From Nitrospira sp. (GTDB lineage Bacteria > Nitrospirota > Nitrospiria > Nitrospirales > Nitrospiraceae): a DNA stretch of 64,000 nucleotides. Position numbers and translations under genes: made by a program. Below the pieces are notes generated by a model. That model was given only the letters and a program-made list of their open reading frames with translations. It did not search any database and was not told the DNA's origin. Location of the stretch: NCBI GenBank assembly GCA_024330965.1, contig JANDJL010000005.1, positions 93,795 through 157,794 on the forward strand. The letters are read 5' to 3'. Of the stretch, positions 18,342-27,413 are shown one piece after another (position 1 is the stretch's first letter; every line of letters starts with the position of its first letter).

Positions 18342-19526
18342 ATGCATATCACCAGGCGAAGAACTCGGCAAATTCAGGTCGGCACGGTCAAGATCGGAGG
18401 CGATGCTCCGATCTCCGTGCAGTCGATGTGCTCCACAGATACGCGGGATGTCGATCAGACCGTCGAACAGATCCGTCAGTTGGAGGCTGTGGGGTGTGAG
18501 TTGATTCGGGTCGCCGTCCCCGATGAAGAAGCGGCGGCTGCCCTCCCTCGAATCAAAGCGGCCATGACCGTGCCGCTCATTGCGGATATCCACTTCGATT
18601 ATCGGCTAGCCGTTAAAGCGGCGGCGGTCGTGGATTGCGTCCGGATCAATCCGGGGAACATCGGAGCCTGGTGGAAGGTCGAGGAAGTCATCAAGGCGGT
18701 CAATGATCGCGGCATTCCGATTCGTGTCGGCGTCAATGGAGGATCGTTGGAAAGGCCCTTGCTGGAGAAGTACGGTTGGCCGTCGCCCGAGGCGCTTTCC
18801 GAGTCGGCGCTCAACGCGGTTCATGCGTTGGAGGACGTCGGGTTTACCAACATGAAGGTCTCGCTGAAGGCGTCGGACGTGCATCATGCGATCGACGCCT
18901 ATTGGCTGTTCGCTCATCAATCAGACTACCCTCTGCACATCGGGATCACAGAGGCGGGAACAGCCATGACCGGTGCCGTCAAATCGGCAATCGGCCTCGG
19001 TTATTTGCTGGCGAACGGGATTGGGGATACGTTGCGCGTGTCGCTCGCTGCTGATCCGGTGGAAGAGGTCAAAGTGGGATTTGAAATTTTGAAGTCTCTC
19101 GAGCTGCGGCATCGCGGGATCAACGTCATTGCCTGTCCGACATGCGGTCGAGTGGAGATTGATGTCGTGCGAATGGCGAACGAGCTGGAAAAGAGACTCG
19201 GCCATATTAAAACGCCGTTGAATGTGTCGGTCCTCGGCTGTGTCGTCAACGGGATCGGTGAAGGCAAGGAGGCCGATATCGGCATCGCCGGCGGCGAGGG
19301 CAAGGGCATTTTGTTCAAGAAAGGCAAGCTCGTTCGTAAGGTGCCGATGGAAGAGCTGATGGACACATTGATTGAGGAAGTCGAGCAGCTTGCCAAGGAG
19401 AAAGAAGCCGAAGGGAACGAAGAGGCGCCCTCTGGCATGGATCTCTCCCGACGGCAACCGGGTTCGCCTCAGTCTGATCGGTCCTCAACGCTGGGGAGGG
19501 AAATTCCCGTCTTGCCTCACCGGTAA
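18342..19526 (+). CDS. ispG: 4-hydroxy-3-methylbut-2-en-1-yl diphosphate synthase
   Basis: Converts MEcPP to HMBPP in the cytoplasm. It is the short bacterial form (394 residues) with the TIM-barrel N-terminus (QSMCSTDTRDVD, VRINPGNIG) and C-terminal iron-sulfur ligands C265 and C268 (CPTCGR), C300 (LGCVVNG) and E307 (GIGE). A tail of about 45 residues rich in Pro, Ser and Arg beyond the usual end looks disordered. No strong ribosome site is visible before the ATG. Located directly after dxs, so two MEP steps are probably co-expressed. Confidence 0.96.
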   Translation: MHITRRRTRQIQVGTVKIGGDAPISVQSMCSTDTRDVDQTVEQIRQLEAVGCELIRVAVPDEEAAAALPRIKAAMTVPLIADIHFDYRLAVKAAAVVDCVRINPGNIGAWWKVEEVIKAVNDRGIPIRVGVNGGSLERPLLEKYGWPSPEALSESALNAVHALEDVGFTNMKVSLKASDVHHAIDAYWLFAHQSDYPLHIGITEAGTAMTGAVKSAIGLGYLLANGIGDTLRVSLAADPVEEVKVGFEILKSLELRHRGINVIACPTCGRVEIDVVRMANELEKRLGHIKTPLNVSVLGCVVNGIGEGKEADIGIAGGEGKGILFKKGKLVRKVPMEELMDTLIEEVEQLAKEKEAEGNEEAPSGMDLSRRQPGSPQSDRSSTLGREIPVLPHR

Positions 19527-19652
19527 GCACGTCGTTGGGAGAAACGCTCCCTGCCCAGTTGCCCGCTTCCTTGGAGACCTCCTCTTCGCGCGCGACCGGC
19601 AACGTTTCGTAGAAGATGCATCCTGCCTTCTGAATACCGCAACCGTCCTTCC

Positions 19653-20984
19653 ATGAGTCCTTGGATCCACGAGTTCATGATGTCCCATCTTGTGAGAAGA
19701 CTAGCCACATTCATTCTCGTGCTTGCCGCAGGGATACACGGCTACATTATCTCCTTTGGGCGATCCTTTCACTTTCGAGACATCGACATCCATCGTGAGA
19801 TCGGCAGGCGGTTTCTCAACGGCGAGTATCTTTACGCCAACGACTATTGTTACATGTACTTGCCGACCACCGGTCTCTACTTCGCTCCCTTGCTGCTGTT
19901 CGAAAGAAATCTGAGCCTGGCGCTGCGCTACGCCGTTGCCGTCGGCTGTTTGGTCATGACGATCATGTTGTTTCAACGGATGGTTGCAGGCGAGACGCTC
20001 CGGAAGCGCTCAACCCGCTTGTGGCTTGGGATCGGTACTGGTGTACTGACCCTCCAGTTTATCTTGAACGACCTGGATGATGGAGGGCCTCACCTCATTC
20101 TGCTGGGCATTTTGACCGGTGGACTTTATGCGATCTGGGCGGGAAGAGAGCGACTGGGTGCCATGCTTGTCGGACTCGGCATCGTGCTCAAGATTACGCC
20201 AGCGCTCTTTGTTCTCTTGTTTGCCTGGAAGCGGCAATGGCGTCTGGTCACCATGACGGTGCTGGCGGTGGTCTTCTGGCTATTGTTGCCGCTTCCATAC
20301 ATGGGCATGCAGAGTTGGTGGGATCATCACCGGGAATGGGCGCACAATGCCATGTTGTCCGTGCTCGACCGTCAAGTGGAGGGCCGGCAAGAAAATGAAC
20401 TGCAAAAGGCCAATCTGTCCCTGCGTCATACGATGCTGAGGTACCTCGTGACGTATCCCGCGACGCATCGGCTGCGACAGGTGGATCCGCAATACAAGCC
20501 GGTGCTGGATCTCCCCCTCCCGGTTGCCAACGCGATCGTCGGTACTGCGGCACTCGGCCTGCTTGCTTTTTTCGCATGGACCAGCAAGCGGTCATTCGAT
20601 GGACGTGGTGATCCCGCATGGGCAAAGGATTGCGCTGGCACCTTGATGTTGGCGTTGTTCCTGTCGCCCATCACCTGGGATCAGCATTTGGTGTGGATGA
20701 TTCCCGCGGCCTATGTTGTCGTGGAGGCTGCGGCACAGACACGCAGCGGATTGGGCCAAATTGGTTCTGTGATGTTGGGACTGTATGTCGCGTTGACAGC
20801 GGTGCTCAATTATGAAGTGGTGGGATCGGCCTGGTGGGAAGCGCTGAAAAGTTATCATCACCTGGGAATCGCCATGTTCATTTTGTTTGGGCTGCTGTTG
20901 CGAAGCGATCTCTCCCCGAAAGCCTATCAACCTCCTCTCGGGGGCCAATTCTCGCAGCCTTCGAACGTGGTTGGACAGCACTGA
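19653..20984 (+). CDS. Membrane glycosyltransferase of the GT87/DUF2029 type
   Basis: 443 residues with about nine or ten membrane helices. Features shared with polyprenyl-phosphate-mannose-dependent transferases are an acidic residue in the first periplasmic loop (FRDIDIHREIGRRFLNGEYLY), GLGIVLKITPALFVLL, and LFLSPITWDQHLVWMIP near the C-terminus. Such enzymes move a sugar from a polyprenyl-phosphate donor on the outer face of the inner membrane. The acceptor cannot be told. The start is unclear: ATG codons at 19653, 19677 and 19680 all lack good ribosome sites, and the first helix starts after the later ones. It is downstream of ispG on the same strand. Confidence 0.78.
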   Translation: MSPWIHEFMMSHLVRRLATFILVLAAGIHGYIISFGRSFHFRDIDIHREIGRRFLNGEYLYANDYCYMYLPTTGLYFAPLLLFERNLSLALRYAVAVGCLVMTIMLFQRMVAGETLRKRSTRLWLGIGTGVLTLQFILNDLDDGGPHLILLGILTGGLYAIWAGRERLGAMLVGLGIVLKITPALFVLLFAWKRQWRLVTMTVLAVVFWLLLPLPYMGMQSWWDHHREWAHNAMLSVLDRQVEGRQENELQKANLSLRHTMLRYLVTYPATHRLRQVDPQYKPVLDLPLPVANAIVGTAALGLLAFFAWTSKRSFDGRGDPAWAKDCAGTLMLALFLSPITWDQHLVWMIPAAYVVVEAAAQTRSGLGQIGSVMLGLYVALTAVLNYEVVGSAWWEALKSYHHLGIAMFILFGLLLRSDLSPKAYQPPLGGQFSQPSNVVGQH

Positions 20985-21012
20985 CTCGTGATGGATGTGT
21001 GCGATGCTTGTG

Positions 21013-21042
21013 TTGTGTTCATGAAAAAGAACCGACTATAAT
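21013..21042 (+). promoter_or_regulatory. Promoter for tRNA-Cys
   Basis: A perfect TATAAT at 21037-21042 with TTGTGT 18 bases upstream. The tRNA begins 14 bases after the -10 box. Confidence 0.6.
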
Positions 21043-21055
21043 GCCGCCTCCGTGA

Positions 21056-21130
21056 GGCGCCGTACCCAAGTGGTAAGGGAGCAGTCTGCAAAACTGCGAT
21101 GCGGCGGTTCGAACCCGCCCGGCGCCTCCA
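21056..21130 (+). tRNA. tRNA-Cys (GCA)
   Basis: Full cloverleaf: acceptor arms GGCGCCG and CGGCGCC, a D-arm, an anticodon stem GCAGT/ACTGC around loop CTGCAAA giving anticodon GCA, a T-arm GGCGG-TTCGAAC-CCGCC, and an encoded TCCA end. A good promoter lies just upstream. Confidence 0.97.
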
Positions 21131-22307
21131 TGCTCCATAAAGAGTCCTGCACGCGTGGGGGGCGCGTTTGAGTTGGAATGTTGCCACTGCTGTCCGCTGA
21201 ACAAACCGGCCTCCCGCAGCTTCTCGCTCGTTGCCCAATTCCACTACCGAATAGACCAAGCTAGAACTTGACCTCGAGGTCTGTCGTCCACCAGTCTTGC
21301 GGTTGTTGGAGACTCTTCCTGCTTTTTGGTCAGCGTGCTGGGCGCAATCTGCCTCATCATTGAGGCAACGAGAGAGGCAACAGAGCAAAGGCCTTCGATC
21401 TTGTCTCGTCCCTCTATCCAGTTGTGTGGCGTGGAAGTGCGTTCACCTGTCCTGTCTTTAATAAGGTGACGTGTCCTGGACACGAACAATGGCTCTGCAA
21501 CGGAGGCTTGTCAGAGCCTAACTGCGCACTGCTCTCATACGTTTCCGATATGACAAGACAATACTGCCCCATCGCGCAACATAACCACATCTCAACCGTA
21601 CCATTCACGGTACAGGCTGTATCGTGAACGATACAGGACAGAGGGTACGTACGTAGTATCTGCTTCGAGGATAACTACGTACTTATGTAGAACACTGTAT
21701 CGTGATGACTTGTGAGAGGAGTGTGTTTCGCATGATGGGGCACAGAGATAGTCCACTGTGTAGGAAAGGACAGGTGTCAAACGACCATAGCGTTGACCAT
21801 GAGTGAGCAGACGTGTCTCTTGTCGATTGTGAGCTGGCATGATCCATGCTCGTGACATGATCCATACTCGTGATTTGATCAATCGCAAGTCGCTCTCATT
21901 GGAGGAGTGGCGGGAAAGAATGGCTTCTGCATGGGCTCCCAAAGAGAACGGCAGTTCACCAGCTATAACTGGCTTGGAGAACAGGCCGGAGGAGCAGGAT
22001 AAACAGAGAGGAGGTGGTGAGGGATGGAAAGAGATGCTGCGAAATGAGGGCGCTGCTGATCGATCGCAGGGCAGGGCGAGTTGAGGGAAGAGAAACCTGA
22101 GTGAGCGAGTCCGCTCAAGGTCGCCGAGCAAGGGGATTTTCTAGTAGTAGGCGGTCGTTCTAGTTCGCGACAAAAACGGTTGGGTCTATGGGATGACGGA
22201 CGAAATGGAAAACAGCCCGCGCTTGCTCATTCCAGCAACCGACGTCCTGTATCAGACATAAGCATTGGTTTCAGTAACGCACACAAATTTAAGAAGGAGA
22301 CGTCAGC
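21131..22307. other. Gene-poor stretch after tRNA-Cys
   Basis: Nearly 1.2 kb with no convincing gene. It contains the inverted-repeat cluster at 21617-21703, an 18-base imperfect tandem repeat at 21838-21873 (CATGATCCATGCTCGTGA, one change), and a plus-strand frame of 81 codons at 21839-22084 with a charged helix-like translation but no ribosome site. A minus-strand frame of 179 codons (21592-22131) spans the palindromes and looks random. It may hold eroded mobile DNA or control sequence for the gene at 22308. Confidence 0.5.
21617..21703. repeat. Cluster of inverted repeats
   Basis: CTGTATCGT-GA-ACGATACAG is a perfect 9-bp inverted repeat at 21617-21636. A third copy of the half site (CTGTATCGT) lies at 21695-21703. 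Between them is a hairpin with arms at 21649-21660 and 21670-21682, matching except for one bulged base. The arrangement suggests a binding site for a dimeric protein or a folded RNA. Confidence 0.65.
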
Positions 22308-24398
22308 ATGGACAAGAGTAAGATGGATAAAACCAAAACGGCTCAATTCGAATCCCCGGAAGAAAGGAAACTGACCGAGCGCCAGGCACTCTATCTATCA
22401 CGGCTGGCGAATCTTGAGGTCAAACAGTTGCTCGGTTTACCGCTTGCTAAGGCGCACGAACTACTGAAGTGGCGGATCGATCCTGCGCTGCTGCTGTTCC
22501 GCCGCATCTGTGGGAGAGTCGTAAAGTTCAATCCGGCAACAGGCAACTATGAACCAGTTCCCAACGCAACTGTTCATGTCGAAGATACCGACTGCTCTTT
22601 TCTCGGGTTTTTCCCTGTAGAGAACCCATTCTTTTGGTTGTTCCCGATTCGCTGTCGGCGAGAAGTCCTCGCCACGGTCACAACAGACGCCTGTGGAAAT
22701 TTCTGCGTCTACCTCCCCTTTTGGGATGTCGATCGCTATCTCAGCTTCCGTCGAGAGCGTGTCTGTTTCCCAGAAATCTTCAAGCCGAATCTTCGGGACC
22801 TCTTTCGTCCCCCGTTTATCCGTGACGTCCAGGTTCCGATTCCTCCCATTCCACAGCCAGATCCACCGCCGATTCGCCTTGCTTCCCAACAGATCGAGAT
22901 GATCAAGACCTATGCGGGAGATGAGGTGGCTCGACGTCTGGACGCTCTGGTCACGAACGCTGAGTTTGGGGCGAATCTCGGCGAGATCGAGGCCGAGCTT
23001 GATCGCCCTTTGTTCTCGCGTCCGGTCCCTCCTCCCATTCCACCAGAAGTTCGCCGGATTGGGGAGAAAGGCAAAAACGTGAAAGCTGAAGCAGAGACTC
23101 CTATGGCAGCATTTGCCTCCCTCTCGTCAGCGGAGATGCTGTCACAGCAAATCAGCTTTGATCGGTTCATTGGGCCATTTTGGCGTTGCCGCGATGTCTT
23201 CGTGCCGGTCTGGAAAGTGATACTGGATGTGCCAGACCTGACCTTCCGCGTGACACAGGATGTGGACGGGGATGGAAACGAGGAGACGATTTACTCGGAA
23301 GGATTCTTCGATGTGCGATGGAATGCACCAAGCAATCTGCACGTGACTTTGGTTGCTTCAGGAGCCGCGATCTCCGTGCCTCATTGTAGACCGGTGGATG
23401 GGATTGAGTGTCGGGATGTGCCGGCGATTGTGACGGCTGGATATATGCCGCTCGAAACGACGCATCATGATGATGCGCTAGGTGTGGCGACTCGGATCAA
23501 TATGCCTCGGCCACCGGATGGTCGTGCCACAACTCCACAATCATTTCCGGGACATGCACCCTATGCTCGGACGCTGAATCTCCATGGCTGTCATCGAATC
23601 GGCAACGCGACGCATTACAGGCTGACATACGCCTATCAAGCTCCGGAATCCTCGGTTTTTACGACTCCCGTGCCCTTTACCGGACTGAAATGGTGGGTGC
23701 CAAGACTCGGGCCCGGTGCACCGATCCATGTCGTGCCTGATGCAAACGGCTGGTATTCTATCCTACCCTCTGGCCTGGTTGCACATCCAAACTGGCTCCT
23801 TTCCTGGCCCACGCGCAATTTCCCTCGAGGTCTCTATGAGACACGTCTTGAATTGGGCGTGGCCTCCGGCGGCTCGATCACGGTGATCCATACGAGTCAA
23901 CCTCGGCGATTCCTTATTGACAACTCAAGCCCCACGGTCTTGTTCCACGAGATTCGTTGGCGATTTGCCTCGATTCCGTTGAGCACTCCATGGACGGACA
24001 GCAACTCACATCTCTTGCCGGCCGTGTGCCCCGTGTTGACACGACCGGCTGGAATGGATGTGCATGTGCTGGTGAGGTGGGAAGCGTCGGCCGCACACTT
24101 GCGAGATGCGCAGCTTTCGGCCAGTGGATGTGGAGCCGGCGCGCTCTCTTTTGTTACAGACGAAGATACTCGCTATCGATGGCATATCAGTTCGACGGAC
24201 AACAGTGTGATCCGCACTGCCGTTCTGCTGTTGCCAGGAGATCGACCGCCTGGCTGCTACCACTTGCAAATCAGTGCACAGAGCCGTCAATGTAATCCAA
24301 GTGGTTTTGACTATGGTCCATCGAGCAACTGGTTCATCAATCAGGTGATCGACTGGAGTCCACCACTGACTCGGTCTATCTCTGTGGTCAATGCCTGA
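22308..24398 (+). CDS. Uncharacterised 696-residue protein
   Basis: I do not recognise the family. A charged N-terminus leads to a short helical segment (about 20-65). A compact beta-rich region at about 65-150 resembles a carboxypeptidase-regulatory-like fold (RICGRVVKFNPATGNYEP, NATVHVEDTDC, TTDACGNFCVYLP). A proline-rich linker (about 170-190, 235-250) is followed by a long C-terminal half rich in Trp, His and Cys with a DVDGDGNEE calcium-loop-like stretch near residue 325. There is no signal peptide or membrane helix, so it may be cytoplasmic or exported by a non-Sec route. The ATG has AAGGAG upstream. It is flanked by a gene-poor region and a strong palindrome, as a lone cistron. Confidence 0.75.
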   Translation: MDKSKMDKTKTAQFESPEERKLTERQALYLSRLANLEVKQLLGLPLAKAHELLKWRIDPALLLFRRICGRVVKFNPATGNYEPVPNATVHVEDTDCSFLGFFPVENPFFWLFPIRCRREVLATVTTDACGNFCVYLPFWDVDRYLSFRRERVCFPEIFKPNLRDLFRPPFIRDVQVPIPPIPQPDPPPIRLASQQIEMIKTYAGDEVARRLDALVTNAEFGANLGEIEAELDRPLFSRPVPPPIPPEVRRIGEKGKNVKAEAETPMAAFASLSSAEMLSQQISFDRFIGPFWRCRDVFVPVWKVILDVPDLTFRVTQDVDGDGNEETIYSEGFFDVRWNAPSNLHVTLVASGAAISVPHCRPVDGIECRDVPAIVTAGYMPLETTHHDDALGVATRINMPRPPDGRATTPQSFPGHAPYARTLNLHGCHRIGNATHYRLTYAYQAPESSVFTTPVPFTGLKWWVPRLGPGAPIHVVPDANGWYSILPSGLVAHPNWLLSWPTRNFPRGLYETRLELGVASGGSITVIHTSQPRRFLIDNSSPTVLFHEIRWRFASIPLSTPWTDSNSHLLPAVCPVLTRPAGMDVHVLVRWEASAAHLRDAQLSASGCGAGALSFVTDEDTRYRWHISSTDNSVIRTAVLLLPGDRPPGCYHLQISAQSRQCNPSGFDYGPSSNWFINQVIDWSPPLTRSISVVNA

Positions 24399-24417
24399 AA
24401 GAGAGTTCGTTGACCAG

Positions 24418-24449
24418 ACCCGCCGCCACCGCTAGCGGTGGCGGCGGGT
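24418..24449. terminator. Perfect 32-bp palindrome after the 696-residue protein gene
   Basis: Arms 24418-24433 and 24434-24449 are fully complementary with no loop and very GC-rich. It starts 19 bases after the stop codon. There is no T-run on either side, so it may act as a factor-assisted terminator or RNA 3' stabiliser. Confidence 0.6.
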
Positions 24450-24985
24450 TCCTCTGCCGTCAATAAAGAGAGGAAGGAGTGTGAGACGATAATCTCGCTT
24501 CATCCATCATCTCTTTCTCTCTATGTGTTTGTGTCTGTGTGTGAAATGGAGGGTCAGCGAGACCTGTGTGGGTATCGTCTGTCCAACAAGGGCGGCTGAG
24601 TTCTTATCTCCTGATTCTTATCTCCTGATAAGCGAGTTGTGCTTCCAACGGTTCATGGACTCATGGTCATTTTCCGAGGAGCTATCTTTCCTAAGAACCG
24701 TCTCTGCTGTGCCTCTCTTAAGGATTCAACCAAGAGGGGATTGCAAGAGACTGCTCACTGTCTTGGTCGTAGCTGTGGGGTGAGCCAAAAGGGATCAGTT
24801 TCAGCTAAGAGTTGGGGTATCGTGGCGAAATGATCCTCCCAACCAAACGGTCGTCTCATTAATTGGAAAAACCTCCTGGATCGAGTCTGCTGCAACACGG
24901 AAGACAAGACGTGAGTGGTCTCTTCGCGAACCTCGTGCCTGGAGCACCCAAGTCCGCAAACGTGACCATCCCAGTTCATGCAAAA

Positions 24986-25015
24986 TTGACGGCCCTTTTG
25001 AGCGGATGTTAGAAT
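24986..25015 (+). promoter_or_regulatory. Sigma-70 promoter for hpnH
   Basis: TTGACG-N18-TAGAAT lies about 80 bases ahead of the hpnH start. Each hexamer has five of six consensus bases. Confidence 0.65.
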
Positions 25016-25094
25016 CCATCCGTTTGTCGGCTTCCAAGTCTGTGCGGCGGATCGCCGCTGTCAGCACGACAGAGCGGAGTGGAAGGAGAGCGGA

Positions 25095-26111
25095 ATGGCC
25101 GTCCCCGTATCTCAAATGTTGACCGTTGCGAGCTATGTGCTTTCGAAGAAGTTGAAGGGAGTCAAGCGTTATCCCCTGGTCTTGATGCTCGAGCCCTTGT
25201 TTCGTTGCAACCTGGCCTGTGCCGGCTGCGGCAAGATTCAATATCCTGACCATATTCTTGATAAACGATTGACGCCGGAACAGTGCTGGGCTGCGGCCGA
25301 GGAATGTGGCGCCCCGATCGTGGCCATTCCGGGCGGTGAACCGCTCATTCATCCGGAAATCGGGCGTATTGTCGAGGGATTGGTGGCGCAAAAACGTTAT
25401 CTCTATGTCTGCACGAACGCGATTTTGCTCGAAAGGAAACTCAAGGAGTTCAAACCCTCGCAGTATCTGACGTTCAGCGTGCACATGGACGGGCTCAAGA
25501 ACGAGCATGATATGGCCGTCTGCCGGGATGGTGTGTATGAAATCGCCGTCAGGGCGATCAAGCAAGCGTTAAAGTTAGGTCATCGTGTGACGACGAATAC
25601 GACGCTCTTCGATGATGCCAATCCCGATCGAGTGCGCCAGTTTTTTGATGAAATGATGATGCTCGGCGTTGAAGGGATGATGATTTCGCCGGGCTACAGT
25701 TATCAAAAAGCCCCCGATCAGCAACACTTCCTCAAGAAAGCCAAAACCAAAGAGTTGTTCTCGAAAATTCTCAGCCGGCCCAAGAGTTCGTGGAAGTTTA
25801 ATCAGTCGCCGTTGTTTTTGGATTTCTTGATGGGGAAACGAGAGTATGAATGTACGCCATGGGGCAATCCCACTTACAACATTTTTGGATGGCAGAGACC
25901 CTGTTATCTGTTACAGGACGGCTACGCGAAAACCTTCCAGGAGCTGTTGGATACGACAGACTGGCAGAACTATGGCGCGAGCAAAAACGAGAAGTGCGCC
26001 GAATGTATGGTCCATTGTGGATATGAGGCGTCGGCGGTGAACGATACATTCGGTTCTGTGTCAGGGTTCGTGCGCACCGCCAAGCTTACATTCATGCCGA
26101 CGCTGCGATAG
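25095..26111 (+). CDS. hpnH: Adenosyl-hopene transferase HpnH (radical SAM)
   Basis: Radical SAM enzyme that joins the 5'-deoxyadenosyl group to diploptene, the first step of extended hopanoid side-chain synthesis. The 338 residues carry the cluster motif C38-x3-C42-x2-C45 (FRCNLACAGC), a GGEPLIHPEI segment typical of SAM binding, and a C-terminal cysteine group KCAECMVHCGYE. The whole is HpnH-like in length and wording. GGAAGGAGAG lies before the ATG. It is separated by about 13 kb from shc and hpnG, which act on the same pathway. Confidence 0.95.
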   Translation: MAVPVSQMLTVASYVLSKKLKGVKRYPLVLMLEPLFRCNLACAGCGKIQYPDHILDKRLTPEQCWAAAEECGAPIVAIPGGEPLIHPEIGRIVEGLVAQKRYLYVCTNAILLERKLKEFKPSQYLTFSVHMDGLKNEHDMAVCRDGVYEIAVRAIKQALKLGHRVTTNTTLFDDANPDRVRQFFDEMMMLGVEGMMISPGYSYQKAPDQQHFLKKAKTKELFSKILSRPKSSWKFNQSPLFLDFLMGKREYECTPWGNPTYNIFGWQRPCYLLQDGYAKTFQELLDTTDWQNYGASKNEKCAECMVHCGYEASAVNDTFGSVSGFVRTAKLTFMPTLR

Positions 26112-26211
26112 GGTTCGCCGTGAAGGACGAGTGGGCGTTTGTTTTATTTTTATTTATGGTAGGCCAACGAAGTCTTTTCCCACTTCTGTTCCGTGCAGTG
26201 ACTTCCTCCTC

Positions 26212-26604
26212 ATGACCGACACGAAGAATCATACGGCAAGTGCTTCGACTTCTCTCCAAGGTCGTGTGGTCAAACCGACGACGGCACAGGAATTGAGGGA
26301 AGCCGTCGAGCTTGCGTTGGACTACCGTGGCGATGTCACACTGACACTGACTTCCGGTGAGACCATTGAGGGATACTTGTTTAACCGGGAAGGCGGCGGA
26401 GTCGATCCATGGGTGGAAGTCTTCCCCGTCGGGGATCCATTGTCGCGACGAATTCCGTACAGCGCAATCGAGACGATTGCATTTACTGGCGAAGATACGG
26501 CGGACGGTAAGTCCTGGGAAGCCTGGGTGTCGAAAAAAGAATCTGAACGACGGGCTGAGGCGAAGCGAATAGAAGAGGATGCGCGTAACCGCGGGTTGCT
26601 CTAG
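26212..26604 (+). CDS. Small uncharacterised protein downstream of hpnH
   Basis: 130 residues, soluble, no signal peptide. The central part (DVTLTLTSGETIEGYLFNRE, then RRIPYSAIETIAFTGEDTA) has alternating hydrophobic strands with a conserved-looking SGETIEGYL turn, resembling a small beta-barrel. The C-terminus is a charged helix with a WEAWVSKKESERRAE stretch. The start was set at ATG 26212 because upstream residues in the longer frame look untranslated, though no strong ribosome site precedes it. It lies 100 bases after hpnH on the same strand and may belong with hopanoid metabolism, an inference from position only. Confidence 0.65.
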   Translation: MTDTKNHTASASTSLQGRVVKPTTAQELREAVELALDYRGDVTLTLTSGETIEGYLFNREGGGVDPWVEVFPVGDPLSRRIPYSAIETIAFTGEDTADGKSWEAWVSKKESERRAEAKRIEEDARNRGLL

Positions 26605-26755
26605 TGCCCTCATGCCCGGCTGCCCCATTCTTTCTAAACCGATGATTTTCAGGTTCTGAGTATGAGCCTGTTCTCTCCTGTGTGCCGACGAAACGAGGTC
26701 GTTTCATTTCAAGAGCGCAGATTGTGCTGGAGCCCGAGCATGGGTTGTCATCTCA

Positions 26756-26784
26756 TTGACAAAGAGAGGGGGCTGTGCTAAAAA
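26756..26784 (+). promoter_or_regulatory. Candidate sigma-70 promoter
   Basis: TTGACA-N17-TAAAAA: perfect -35, ideal spacing, four of six in the -10. It covers an alternative GTG start at 26775 of the next gene, favouring the downstream start at 26877. Confidence 0.5.
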
Positions 26785-26876
26785 ACCCCGCCCTAACTCT
26801 CCTAAAATGGTGCCTTCCGAGCTTCGAAGTGTGGTGTTGGGTTCTCAGAACCCGATCAGCAGGCGGGCTTCGGAAT

Positions 26877-27413
26877 GTGGTTCAGCTCAGACGGTGGGAA
26901 AGACTTCCGGCGAGGCTGGCCGCAGTTGTGTGTTGGGTCGTTGTCAGCGTCTTGCTGCCTTCGTGGGGTTTTGCCACCCATGAAGCCGATCACCGTTTTA
27001 CGGTCGAGGGGTATATCTGTGGGGTGGATGGAAAGGGAGTTCCAGGAATAGACGTTCTGGTTAAAGATACCAAGATTTCTTACGGGCAAGTTGTCAAGAC
27101 AGATAGCGACGGGTACTACAAAGCGATCTTTCACCTCCATAATGACAACCTCGGCGACCCTATTTTGGTTGAAGCGAGGGGGGAACAGCAACATCACAAA
27201 GTCCAGTTTGATCCGAAAGATCTGGAGTCTGAGCGAAAGATTCGGGTCGATTTTGGAACTGGCTGTCAGGCGAGCGGCCCTCCTTCGTGGTTCTGGGTGG
27301 GAATGGGGGTTACGGTTGCAAGTGTGGGAGCGTTTCTCGGGATGAAAATGGTCCGTTCTGGGCGTAAGCCGGAACGGAGGAAAGAAAAGTCACAGGGCAA
27401 GAGAAGATCGTAA
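26877..27413 (+). CDS. Membrane-anchored periplasmic protein with carboxypeptidase-regulatory-like domain
   Basis: About 178 residues from a GTG at 26877; an in-frame GTG at 26775 would add 34 Trp-rich residues but overlaps a good promoter. The order is a signal peptide (hydrophobic run ending SWGFA), a beta-sandwich of about 80 residues with the CarboxypepD_reg-like wording VEGYICGVDGKGVPGIDV and TDSDGYYKAIFHL, then a C-terminal membrane helix (WVGMGVTVASVGAFLG) and a basic tail. It would sit on the periplasmic face of the inner membrane. It precedes the respiratory operon but is cut off from it by a strong terminator, so it is probably a separate unit. Function unknown. Confidence 0.68.
   Translation: MVQLRRWERLPARLAAVVCWVVVSVLLPSWGFATHEADHRFTVEGYICGVDGKGVPGIDVLVKDTKISYGQVVKTDSDGYYKAIFHLHNDNLGDPILVEARGEQQHHKVQFDPKDLESERKIRVDFGTGCQASGPPSWFWVGMGVTVASVGAFLGMKMVRSGRKPERRKEKSQGKRRS

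Larger units (their letters stand above)
24399..25094. other. Intergenic region before hpnH
   Basis: Holds the 32-bp palindrome at its left end and the hpnH promoter near its right end. In between, a CT/GT-rich stretch and a few short frames without ribosome sites give no support for a gene. Confidence 0.55.

Noticed and set aside
21839..22084. 81-codon plus-strand frame starting in a tandem repeat
   Set aside because: The helix-like phrase LINRKSLSLEEWRERM is suggestive of a gene remnant, but there is no ribosome site and no recognisable family.
21592..22131. 179-codon minus-strand frame in the gene-poor stretch
   Set aside because: Crosses the inverted repeats, has no ribosome site and low-complexity translation; codon choice looks random.
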